From CAZRIE01 sp964600075 (GTDB taxonomy: Bacteria > Bacteroidota > Bacteroidia > Flavobacteriales > Flavobacteriaceae): DNA of 6,827 bases. Location: positions 1-6,827 of the forward strand of contig CAZRIE010000163.1 of the NCBI GenBank assembly GCA_964600075.1, in the 5' to 3' direction. The number at the start of each line of letters is the position of its first letter. Positions within the stretch are counted from its first letter, which is position 1. Both the position numbers and the translations under genes were made by a program. The notes below the pieces were generated by a model that was not told where the DNA came from, did no database searches, and saw only the letters and a list, made by a program, of their open reading frames with translations. This document shows positions 1 through 6,669 of this stretch, in pieces.

Positions 1-324
1 GAAATTGGTATCATCTTCAACCAGTTTTCTCCCAATAACGATGGTACTAACGACGGTTTGAAAATCAATAAAAAGCGCATTGGAGAAGACGGTATGGAGG
101 AAGAAGTCGATTTGGCATATTCCATAAAAATTTTCAACCGATATGGTAGTTTGGTGTTCGAGGGCGATCAATTGACCAGCGAAGTTATTTGGGACGGTAG
201 TCGAGATGGTAAAGAAGTACCTGACGGCACTTACTTCTACGTTTTAGACGTTACTTTGCGAGATGGGATTGAAGATGCCGAAACCAACACAACCAAGAAA
301 GGCTGGATCCAGCTCATAAGATAA
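1..324 (+). CDS. T9SS type B sorting domain: C-terminal end of a large secreted protein (5' truncated by window)
   Basis: Frame 1 is open from the first base to the TAA at 322-324 (107 residues), so this is the 3' end of a gene that begins outside the window. The fragment matches the gliding motility-associated C-terminal domain (CHU_C / T9SS type B sorting domain): FSPNNDGTND at fragment residues 9-18, IFNRYGSLVF at about 44-53, WDG at 64-66, PDGTYFY at 74-80, and a terminal KKGWIQLIR. Known for the family: this domain targets proteins through the outer membrane by the type IX secretion system, often very large adhesins such as SprB of Flavobacterium johnsoniae. The passenger part and its function cannot be seen here. 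The next gene starts 8 bp downstream and encodes a SprF-like partner, which supports the assignment. The in-frame TTG at 58 is not a start, because the domain begins upstream of it. Confidence 0.93.
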   Translation, partial: EIGIIFNQFSPNNDGTNDGLKINKKRIGEDGMEEEVDLAYSIKIFNRYGSLVFEGDQLTSEVIWDGSRDGKEVPDGTYFYVLDVTLRDGIEDAETNTTKKGWIQLIR

Positions 325-332
325 CATTGACA

Positions 333-1316
333 ATGGGATACAGAATATTAAAATCTACTTACGCATACCTCTTTTTCTCGTTGGGTCTTATGCTTATTGT
401 GAACAAGGGCTTCTCACAAAAAGAACCCCAATATACACAGTACATGTATAACATTGGTAGTTTCAATCCTGCTTACGTCGGTACCGTGCAGTCGCCTGAA
501 ATCTCGGGCCTGTACCGTGCACAGTGGCTTGATATACCAGGTTCGCCTAGAACTATTCGTTTAGGCACAAATATTCCCTTTGCTAATGAAAAGTCAGGTC
601 TTGGTTTCAATATAATTAGTGATCAGTTGGGGCCATCGACCCAAACATACGTTGAATTGGCCTATTCCTATCAATTCAATGTTTCTGAGAACACGAAGCT
701 TTCCTTTGGTATGGATGCTGGCGGATCATTCTTGAACGTCGATTTTTCAAAGGGAGACTTTGAAAATCCCGGAGAACCTATTTTGGGTCGCGACAATATA
801 AGCAAGTTTTACCCCACCGTAGGGGCAGGTCTTTTTTTATATGAAGATGATATCTGGTACATGGGCGTTTCGATTCCCAATTTTTTGACCGATGGCATCT
901 ATAATGACGATGTGGCCACGATAATCGAAGATAAAATACAGTTCAATTTTATCGGGGGCTATGTTTTTGATCTCTCCGAGACTCTGAAGTTCAAGCCTGC
1001 GTTTTTAATAAATTATATCAATGGTGCCCCATTGAATACAAACCTGTCGACAAATTTTTTGTTCAACGATAAATTTACATTGGGGGCGTCCTATCGATTT
1101 GGTAACGCTATAAGTGCATTGGCAGGTTTCCATATTACGAACGGAACCTTTATCGGTTATTCTTATGATTATAACACCCAGCCTTTGGGTGAGTTCAGCA
1201 GTGGATCGCATGAAGTCATTCTGAAATTCTATTTGGGCAGGGGTGATGGATCTAACACGAAAGATAAAAATTTAAAGGGAAAACCGAAGCAAATCGATAC
1301 GCCACGATTTTTCTAA
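333..1316 (+). CDS. PorP/SprF family type IX secretion system outer-membrane protein
   Basis: A protein of 327 residues. Residues 1-29 form a signal peptide (basic RILK, a hydrophobic core at about 11-23, then GFSQ as the probable cleavage region). The mature N terminus, EPQYTQYMYN followed by FNPAYVGT, is the hallmark of the PorP/SprF family. The body consists of alternating aromatic/polar strands with turn-like Gly/Asn/Asp segments, as expected for an outer-membrane beta-barrel. The C terminus ends in TPRFF, also common in this family. Known: SprF is needed for secretion of the type B-domain adhesin SprB in F. johnsoniae, and family members are often encoded next to such cargo. Inference: this protein serves the truncated cargo gene just upstream. 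I chose the ATG at 333, which gives a clean signal peptide and lies 8 bp after the upstream stop; a TTG two codons earlier (327) is possible but less likely. It is named a SprF-like paralogue rather than SprF itself, because flavobacteria carry many copies. Confidence 0.9.
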   Translation: MGYRILKSTYAYLFFSLGLMLIVNKGFSQKEPQYTQYMYNIGSFNPAYVGTVQSPEISGLYRAQWLDIPGSPRTIRLGTNIPFANEKSGLGFNIISDQLGPSTQTYVELAYSYQFNVSENTKLSFGMDAGGSFLNVDFSKGDFENPGEPILGRDNISKFYPTVGAGLFLYEDDIWYMGVSIPNFLTDGIYNDDVATIIEDKIQFNFIGGYVFDLSETLKFKPAFLINYINGAPLNTNLSTNFLFNDKFTLGASYRFGNAISALAGFHITNGTFIGYSYDYNTQPLGEFSSGSHEVILKFYLGRGDGSNTKDKNLKGKPKQIDTPRFF

Positions 1317-1325
1317 TCATATACT

Positions 1326-3263
1326 ATGAAATTCAGACTTCTCATATTGTTTTTTGTCTTGGCCGCAGCGATTTCATTTGGGCAGGAGATGACTTCAAAG
1401 GCCGATAAATATTTTTATAGCTATGCCTATGAAGACGCCATTAGGGAATATCAAAAGCAGATGACCGATGGTAAGTTGATTACCAATGACCAGCGATTAA
1501 ACCTTGCAGATTCGTATTTCAAGACCGGTGAATATAATAAGGCGACAAAGATTTATTTGGAGATCAATAAGAACGATACCATTATGTCTGACCATCGCTT
1601 TAACAAAATGCTACAAAGTTTGGCGAAGACGTCTGAAAAAGAACAGGTCAAAGCCTTTTTGAGGTCAAAGGAAAATACCATGGCAAGTGAGCTTTCCGAG
1701 AATGCCGAGTTTAATTATGAAATACTTGAATCTGATGTTGACCCTGCATCGGGCTTTTTTATTTTTACAATAAACGGCAATACCGAATACGCTGATTTTT
1801 CTCCCGGCTTTTATAATAACAAACTTTTATTTAGTAGTGGTCGAAAGACAAAATCAAAGAAAATATACGGTCCTTCTGGAGAATCGTATCTAGACATTTA
1901 CGTCGCGAATCGCGAAAAAAGCGGTAACCTTTCGAATACTACGGTTTTCAGTGGGATTCCTGATTCCCCATTTCACAAGTCGACCCCATTTTATGCTGAG
2001 AATTCCGGACGTATTTATTATGTGCTGTCAAATGTGGAAGGTAAAAATTTGGCATTTGATGAAAAAGGGAAGAATTCCCTTGCCATTGGTATGGCCTATG
2101 ATAATGGTCCTTTTAGCTTCTTATTGAAAGACCTGAGCACTTCATTTTATTATCCTTTTTACGATGAGAATAGCGAGAAGCTTTATTTCTCCGCAAATTT
2201 TGACGATAGTTATGGAGGTACTGATATATACTATGTGCATACCAACAATGGTCAGGTGATGTCCCGGCCTATCAATTTAGGGCCTAGGATAAATACACCT
2301 GGTAACGAAATAGCTCCGTTCGTTTATGACAATAGCCTTTATTTTTCTTCGGACGTATTCTATGGTATCGGAGGAATGGACGTCTATCGCAGCAACATAT
2401 TATCCGGCGAAGGCTTTAGTATTCCCGTGAATTTGGGTGAAGGTATAAACTCAAAATACGATGAATTCGGTTTTATTATTAAAGAAAATGATGGAGACGG
2501 GCTTTTGGGCTACTTTTCATCAAATCGGCCAGGTGGAAAGGGAAACGACGATATCTACGGATTCAAGGTCAGTAAAAAACCCGGACTTCGCACTTTGATA
2601 TTTAAGGGAAAAGTGGTCAAACCACAGTACGATGTTCCAATAATTGATGTTGCTGTAAAGCTTATAGATGCCGATGGCAAGTTGCTTAAAGAGACATTTA
2701 CTGGTGATAATGGAGCCTACCATATGGAGATTCCCTATACTGACATCGTTACAATAGAAATTTCAAAAGAGACCTATTCTACTTTTAAAGAAACATACAA
2801 TCCAAGAGGGATTGATGAATTGCAAAAAGCCCCTTTAGACGTTAAATTGGTTGCCATACAAGATATAATAGAGGAAAAAGAAGGAAAGACCGTACTTGAC
2901 ATCAACGATTTCTTTTTCGCTAGTGGCAAAAGTGATGTCACTTTAGAAATATCCCAGGCCTTGGATGTGGTAGTAGATGCCGTCAAAAAGTTTCCTGAAC
3001 TGAAAATGGCTATCGAAACTCATACTGATAGCCGTGGAGGAAACAGTTCTAATAAGAGAATTTCCCAAAAGAGGTCTGATGCTATCAAGGCCTATTTACT
3101 CCAAAACGGTGTTTCGAGTGAAAATATTACCAAGAGTGTTGGATTAGGGGAAGAAAAAATAGTGAACAACTGTACCGATGGCATCTATTGTCTCGATTTT
3201 CTACACCGACAGAACCTAAGAACACTTTTTGTAGTGGAGAACTACGAAGAGATAATTAATTAA
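1326..3263 (+). CDS. PorE-like OmpA family protein (TPR, PD40 propeller, CRD, OmpA domain), T9SS-associated
   Basis: A protein of 645 residues. A signal peptide covers residues 1-20 (cleavage after FGQ). Two TPR-like helical hairpins follow at about 25-46 and 55-80. A PD40/WD40-like propeller spans about 150-415, with recurring blades such as ADFSPGFYNNKLLFSSGR (156-173), LYFSANFDDSYGGTDIYYV (286-304), LYFSSDVFYGIGGMDVY (338-354) and GYFSSNRPGGKGNDDIYGF (395-413). A carboxypeptidase-regulatory-like fold lies at about 424-508. An OmpA C-terminal domain covers about 523-640. D568 and R583 lie 15 residues apart, like the diaminopimelate-binding D271/R286 pair of Acinetobacter baumannii OmpA. C616 and C622 sit in the NCxDGxxC segment typical of Bacteroidota members. 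This architecture is that of PorE of Porphyromonas gingivalis, a periplasmic peptidoglycan-binding T9SS component. The gene starts 9 bp after the PorP/SprF stop, so the two are very probably cotranscribed. Inferred role: anchoring the SprF-like barrel or its cargo to the cell wall. Confidence 0.9.
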   Translation: MKFRLLILFFVLAAAISFGQEMTSKADKYFYSYAYEDAIREYQKQMTDGKLITNDQRLNLADSYFKTGEYNKATKIYLEINKNDTIMSDHRFNKMLQSLAKTSEKEQVKAFLRSKENTMASELSENAEFNYEILESDVDPASGFFIFTINGNTEYADFSPGFYNNKLLFSSGRKTKSKKIYGPSGESYLDIYVANREKSGNLSNTTVFSGIPDSPFHKSTPFYAENSGRIYYVLSNVEGKNLAFDEKGKNSLAIGMAYDNGPFSFLLKDLSTSFYYPFYDENSEKLYFSANFDDSYGGTDIYYVHTNNGQVMSRPINLGPRINTPGNEIAPFVYDNSLYFSSDVFYGIGGMDVYRSNILSGEGFSIPVNLGEGINSKYDEFGFIIKENDGDGLLGYFSSNRPGGKGNDDIYGFKVSKKPGLRTLIFKGKVVKPQYDVPIIDVAVKLIDADGKLLKETFTGDNGAYHMEIPYTDIVTIEISKETYSTFKETYNPRGIDELQKAPLDVKLVAIQDIIEEKEGKTVLDINDFFFASGKSDVTLEISQALDVVVDAVKKFPELKMAIETHTDSRGGNSSNKRISQKRSDAIKAYLLQNGVSSENITKSVGLGEEKIVNNCTDGIYCLDFLHRQNLRTLFVVENYEEIIN

Positions 3264-3630
3264 AAAGGAAACCTATCAATAGGTGGGAATACCATTTTGA
3301 CACGCCTTCATTTCATCGAAAAAAAGGATTAACATACGCATGCAAGTTTTTAACTGAATGAAACTATCAACTTCTTGAGATAGGTGATTTTTATGTAGCG
3401 TATTACCATTTTTCGGAAATTTTTCTCCCGATATTCTTTTTTTAAGCGCATCAACTTCGCATGATTTGCTTTCAAGTTACTTTGCATGGCTTATCAACCT
3501 ATCTACTAAGACCAAAAATAACCTGTTATGCCGTTAACAGAACGAGGTTATTTCTGAAAATTCGGCAAAAACCAAAGTGTTCGATCAAGAGTTAATAGGA
3601 ATGCTGAAGAAGATAGGTGAAAATACGTGT
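3264..3630. other. Intergenic gap between convergent units: terminator-like hairpin and ATAGGT motif cluster
   Basis: These 367 bp lie between the stop of the PorE-like gene (+) and the stop of the Nramp-type gene (-). No convincing gene is present: the longest ATG frame is 44 codons (3461-3595) and resembles no protein I know. Structures seen: ACCTAT-CA-ATAGGT at 3271-3284; a weak + strand terminator candidate (TCGG 3413-3416 with CCGA 3428-3431, then a seven-T run at 3437-3443); an exact direct repeat AGATAGGTGA at 3378-3387 and 3611-3620, with AGATAGGT inverted at 3497-3504; and the large hairpin described separately. No tRNA-like or riboswitch-like fold was recognised. Confidence 0.6.
3516..3553 (-). 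terminator. Probable rho-independent terminator of the minus-strand operon
   Basis: Arms AAATAAC (3516-3522) and GTTATTT (3547-3553) pair perfectly. Directly inside, CTGTTA (3523-3528) pairs with TAACAG (3535-3540) around the loop TGCCGT. A six-base bulge (AACGAG, 3541-3546) lies on one side only. Read on the minus strand the hairpin is followed by a T-rich stretch (GGTTATTTTTGG) and lies about 80 bp past the Nramp-type stop codon, which suits termination of that operon. The stem is AT-rich, so strength is uncertain. It might also act on the + strand, where the T run is shorter. Confidence 0.45.
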
Positions 3631-4884
3631 TTAGAAAATAACCGCCCAGAAGTAATAAATAGAAAAGAAAGACAAAAATACAATACCTGCATAGGTGAGC
3701 CATTGTAGTCCTTTTTTAGGCCTATAAGCTTTGGGTATATCTTCACTCATAACATTTTTGAGGTTCATATAGCCAATGATAGGCGCCACAACGAACGATA
3801 CAAATGTTGCCAAGGCTACTAACTGCCCCATATTTGCGCTGAAAGCTGCGACCACCAAGAAATTGACTAGTGCCAAAACAATGACGCCCAGGGCAAAGAA
3901 GGTTTTTTTGCCAGACAGTTTTACCCTTGGAGAGAGTAGATCTATAATGTCCAGACTTACACGGGTTACAGCATCATGTGCCGTCATGCAGGTACTGAAC
4001 ATTGTGGCAAAGGCCGAAATAGCAATAAAGATATAGGCCCAAGGTCCGATGTGTATGGTAAACAATTGCACGACCTGGTCGGCAAAAGTTACGGCGTTAC
4101 CACTGAGTTCAGTACTTGTACCGTAAAGGGTCATCCATCCAATGACCAAAAAGAAAATTGCCAATAAAGCGGTCATAAAATAACCAATGTTGAATTCGGT
4201 CAAAGACTCCTTTAAAGTGGGCTTATGTTTTTCCCCTTTCCATTTTTCAATACTCCAAAGGCTGACCCAACTAGAGGCTTCAACGGTGGTGGGCATCCAA
4301 CCCATGAGGCTAATGAGAAACAAAATACCTGCATCGTTAAAAATGGGGGGAGGGGCAAAGTCAGCGGCTGTCGCTACCCTTCCTTTGACAACCACCATGA
4401 CCGTTGTTACAAGTAGTGCTATGAACAGAATAGAGACTATAAACTTTAATGAAATCTCCATAAACTTGTATCGCCCAACAATCAAGAGCATACTTATAAA
4501 TGCGAAAAGTCCCAGCGCAACTTGCGCTATCGGAACCTCCGTAACGTCAAAAAGATTGATGAAAAGTCCGGCCGTCACCGTGTAGAGAGCTGCCAAGATG
4601 GTAAATGTCGTAATCAAGGTAATGCCGGCGTAAAACCATAGGTAGCCCTTTCCTCGATTTAAATACCCTTCGATAAGTGTTTTTTCGGTAATGTTGGTGT
4701 AGCGTATCCCGAACTCAAAAAAGGGATATTTAAAGACATTGGCCAATATGATGGGAATGACCATAACCCAGCCGTATTGTGCTCCGGCTTTAGTGGAAAG
4801 TACCAAATGCGACGTACCTATCGCCATACTGGCGAATAAGAGCCCTGGCCCCAGATTTTTTAAAAGCGATTTAATATTCGACAA
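3631..4884 (-). CDS. Nramp-superfamily transporter lacking the canonical DPGN motif
   Basis: A protein of 417 residues with about 11 hydrophobic helices (approximately 13-31, 39-57, 83-110, 117-137, 144-167, 185-207, 233-255, 278-300, 327-345, 351-374, 394-416), the usual Nramp/LeuT-fold count. The N terminus GPGLLFASMAIGTSHLV, followed by KAGAQYGW (32-39), aligns with the Nramp helix 1 signature. However, the metal-binding Asp-Pro-Gly-Asn is replaced by IGTSH (22-26). Helix 6 has GWMPT (195-199), which keeps the Met-Pro but not the usual MPH. Known: in canonical Nramps the helix 1 Asp and Asn and the helix 6 Met bind Mn2+/Fe2+. Inference: this is a divergent subfamily whose substrate is unknown and may not be Mn or Fe. 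The start is TTG at 4884: no in-frame ATG lies between the upstream stop and it, and the next Met (residue 20) is inside helix 1. It starts 54 bp after the sanA-like stop, so cotranscription is likely. Confidence 0.88.
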   Translation of the reverse strand: MSNIKSLLKNLGPGLLFASMAIGTSHLVLSTKAGAQYGWVMVIPIILANVFKYPFFEFGIRYTNITEKTLIEGYLNRGKGYLWFYAGITLITTFTILAALYTVTAGLFINLFDVTEVPIAQVALGLFAFISMLLIVGRYKFMEISLKFIVSILFIALLVTTVMVVVKGRVATAADFAPPPIFNDAGILFLISLMGWMPTTVEASSWVSLWSIEKWKGEKHKPTLKESLTEFNIGYFMTALLAIFFLVIGWMTLYGTSTELSGNAVTFADQVVQLFTIHIGPWAYIFIAISAFATMFSTCMTAHDAVTRVSLDIIDLLSPRVKLSGKKTFFALGVIVLALVNFLVVAAFSANMGQLVALATFVSFVVAPIIGYMNLKNVMSEDIPKAYRPKKGLQWLTYAGIVFLSFFSIYYFWAVIF

Positions 4885-4938
4885 CTGTTGCTGATTGAAA
4901 AGTCTAAAATAAACGATTTCTGGCCGATTCCAAATCTT

Positions 4939-5574
4939 TTATTTTATTTCTACACGTTCCCCAAAGAACTTGGGCTGCGTATTGAAGAGTAGGTCGATGA
5001 ATACTTTCACCCTGGCCAAATATTCACGCATTTGTACTTTCAGGCCCTGTTTGCCCGAAATGTCTTTTGCGTTGAAACCGATTGCAGTTAACCCTTTTTT
5101 TTCAGCTAAATAGATGGCCCGCTGATTATGGAATTTTTGAGAAATAACCGTAACACTATCCAAACCGAATACCACTTTGGCACGTACCATCGAATCCAAA
5201 GTCCGAAAGCCGGCATAGTCTAAAAATATCTTGTCTGCCGGAATTCCTTTGGCTATCAAATCTTTTTTGATGGTATTAGGTTCGTTATAATACAGTGTGC
5301 CATTATCTCCGCTCACCAAAACAAATTCAATTTTTCTTGCTTTGTACAGTTTTATGGTGGCCTGTATGCGAAACGTATAGTACGGATTTGGAAGACCGCC
5401 GATCAATCTTTTTGAGGTTCCTAGTACAAGACCGACCCTATTCTTTGAAATTTCGTCAGAATTGAAGAAAGTTTTACCCTCTGCAGCGTTGGAGACCACA
5501 TAATTGCTCAACAAGATAATTAATAACAGAACGACAATGAGCAGCCCAAAAATCTTGTAGTACTTTTTCTTCAT
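4939..5574 (-). CDS. sanA: SanA-like membrane protein, DUF218 (ElyC/SanA/YdcF) family
   Basis: A protein of 211 residues. One N-terminal membrane anchor spans about 8-28 (KKKYYKIFG precedes a Leu/Ile/Val-rich helix), so the rest probably faces the periplasm. The DUF218 domain follows: GLVLGTSKRLIGG (48-60), RIQATIKLY (69-77), LVSGDNGTLYYNEPNTIKKD (86-105), LDYAGFRTLDS (118-128), ISQKFHNQRA (144-153) and REYLAR (183-188). These blocks, especially SGDN, NEP and DYAGFRTLDS, match Escherichia coli SanA closely from memory. Known: SanA is an inner-membrane protein linked to envelope barrier function (vancomycin exclusion at high temperature); its biochemical activity is not settled. Length agrees with the family (about 210-240). 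The ATG start at 5574 gives a standard basic N terminus. The gene lies 55 bp after the upstream small membrane protein and 54 bp before the Nramp-type gene. The symbol rests on remembered motif similarity, not on a search. Confidence 0.85.
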   Translation of the reverse strand: MKKKYYKIFGLLIVVLLLIILLSNYVVSNAAEGKTFFNSDEISKNRVGLVLGTSKRLIGGLPNPYYTFRIQATIKLYKARKIEFVLVSGDNGTLYYNEPNTIKKDLIAKGIPADKIFLDYAGFRTLDSMVRAKVVFGLDSVTVISQKFHNQRAIYLAEKKGLTAIGFNAKDISGKQGLKVQMREYLARVKVFIDLLFNTQPKFFGERVEIK

Positions 5575-5629
5575 GCGGTTTGGAAAGCTGTTAGTTTAAA
5601 GATAGGCAAAAGAAAAGCTGTCGGTTTTC

Positions 5630-6115
5630 TCAATGAATCAGATTGTTTAGTTCTTTGTCAAGTTCCTTAATTTTTGTTTTAATCTGCTTTGAGGCAGTGT
5701 CTGAAACCTGAGCGTATCTTTTCAGGTAGATTTTGGCTTTACTTTTATTGGATAAGGGACGCTTCTTCAAGTAAGAATCTGTACCAGATTGTATTTGATT
5801 CGCCTCGTACAAAGTAGCGTTAAGTTCGATGGTAAATGCCCTAGCTTTATCATATTTTTTACATTCGGCTTTACCGTAATACAATGATTCGAACTTTTCC
5901 TTTAGTTTATACAATTTTGTAATTAATTTTTCAGGGGAATCGTCGTAATGTTTGGGGTTAACAGTTTCGTCGTGGTCAGATAGCGTCGAATCCATCTCTG
6001 AAAAAGTATTGGTCATAGCGTTTGTTTTGAACTTTACAAGAATGGTTAGTAAAAGTAAATTTGTAATAAGTACAAGAAAGAGAATTATAGAGTACGGCCC
6101 TTTTTTTTTCGACAA
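5630..6115 (-). CDS. Small single-pass membrane protein of unknown function
   Basis: I do not recognise this protein. From the chosen start it has 161 residues: a lysine-rich beginning (MSKKKGPYS), one membrane helix at about 8-28 (Ile/Leu/Val-rich), then a charged region. That region has an acidic linker (about 40-62: MDSTLSDHDE and following) and Lys/Glu-rich helical stretches at about 62-85 and 126-158, ending KELDKELNNLIH-like, which could form coiled coil. The topology is not decided. The start is uncertain. I prefer TTG at 6115, because it places the basic residues directly before the helix. A TTG at 6199 in the same frame would add 28 residues with no clear feature. No ATG precedes the helix in this frame. 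Nine consecutive A residues (coding strand) follow codon 2. The stop TGA lies 55 bp before the sanA-like start, suggesting cotranscription. Confidence 0.65.
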   Translation of the reverse strand: MSKKKGPYSIILFLVLITNLLLLTILVKFKTNAMTNTFSEMDSTLSDHDETVNPKHYDDSPEKLITKLYKLKEKFESLYYGKAECKKYDKARAFTIELNATLYEANQIQSGTDSYLKKRPLSNKSKAKIYLKRYAQVSDTASKQIKTKIKELDKELNNLIH

Positions 6116-6669
6116 ATGGTATGATCCGTTTGTTGATGTGGTTCGTAGAGATTGAAGTTGGTAGAACCGGCAATAGGTTTCCGTAAAGATGATAAGCAAA
6201 TTCGGTAAGCCATATAAAACTTTTACGTAGTACTGGGATAATTATTATAAATCCTCCATTATTTGGGAACTTACGAATCATCGAACGCTAAAACTTGAGT
6301 TATTAGAAATAATACAATTCCGGGTTTATCTCGAATTTGCGATTACTCCCTGCTGACATGTCCTGAAATTAAACAGGCCTGTAATACTTCAAATAAACTT
6401 TCCCGAGATCAATCCAGAAATTATTTTTACACTACGCGATATTCGTTCTAAATACTAATAATAACGCGCTGAACAAAATAGGCAGTGCTACAAAGGCTTA
6501 AAGAAAACCTGAAAACCTCATGCCAGTTTTTATTCACATTAAAGTTATTAACAGCTATTGTTGAAAAACCGCACGATCTTCTTGAAAACTAAAGTTCTTT
6601 CGCCAATTACTATCAAACTTGCATCCCTATATTTATCCTGAAATATTTCAACGAATTTTAAGCCTATTA
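6116..6669. other. Non-coding region between divergent genes
   Basis: About 550 bp separate the unknown membrane protein gene (-) from the partial + strand gene, so promoters for both should lie here. I find no clear match to the Bacteroidota promoter (TTG, about 19 bases, TAnnTTTG) on either strand; TATATTTA at 6628-6635 is a one-mismatch -7 box for the + gene but has no TTG at the right distance. Minor structures: TATTA-GAAA-TAATA at 6301-6314, the palindrome ACAGGCCTGT at 6373-6382, and a tandem 8-bp repeat GAAAACCT at 6503-6518. Only short frames (under about 20 codons) occur between 6282 and 6669. No tRNA or riboswitch was recognised. Confidence 0.5.

Noticed and set aside
1005..1211. 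Minus-strand frame opposite the PorP/SprF-like gene
   Set aside because: It is a shadow frame; the + strand protein carries both family hallmarks at its ends.
2520..2986. Two minus-strand frames opposite the PorE-like gene
   Set aside because: They lie antisense to the PD40, CRD and OmpA domains, and nothing supports expression.
3271..3284. ACCTAT-CA-ATAGGT as a terminator for the + strand operon
   Set aside because: A two-base loop cannot form the full stem, and no T run follows. It is reported only as part of the motif cluster.
3461..3595. 44-codon ATG frame on the + strand in the convergent gap
   Set aside because: It runs through the terminator-like hairpin, has no recognisable composition or motif, and a frame of this length is expected by chance.
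3776..4167. Two overlapping + strand frames opposite the Nramp-type gene
   Set aside because: Both are antisense shadows with no protein-like features.
4187..4585. 132-codon + strand frame inside the Nramp-type gene
   Set aside because: It is antisense to well-supported transmembrane coding sequence; its composition is what the complement of hydrophobic codons gives.
5976..6281. 101-codon minus-strand frame with an ATG at 6281
   Set aside because: It overlaps the membrane-protein gene in another frame, has no coherent hydrophobic or domain pattern past the overlap, and the competing frame has a clear membrane helix and charged tail. It is kept only as a point about the nine-A tract.
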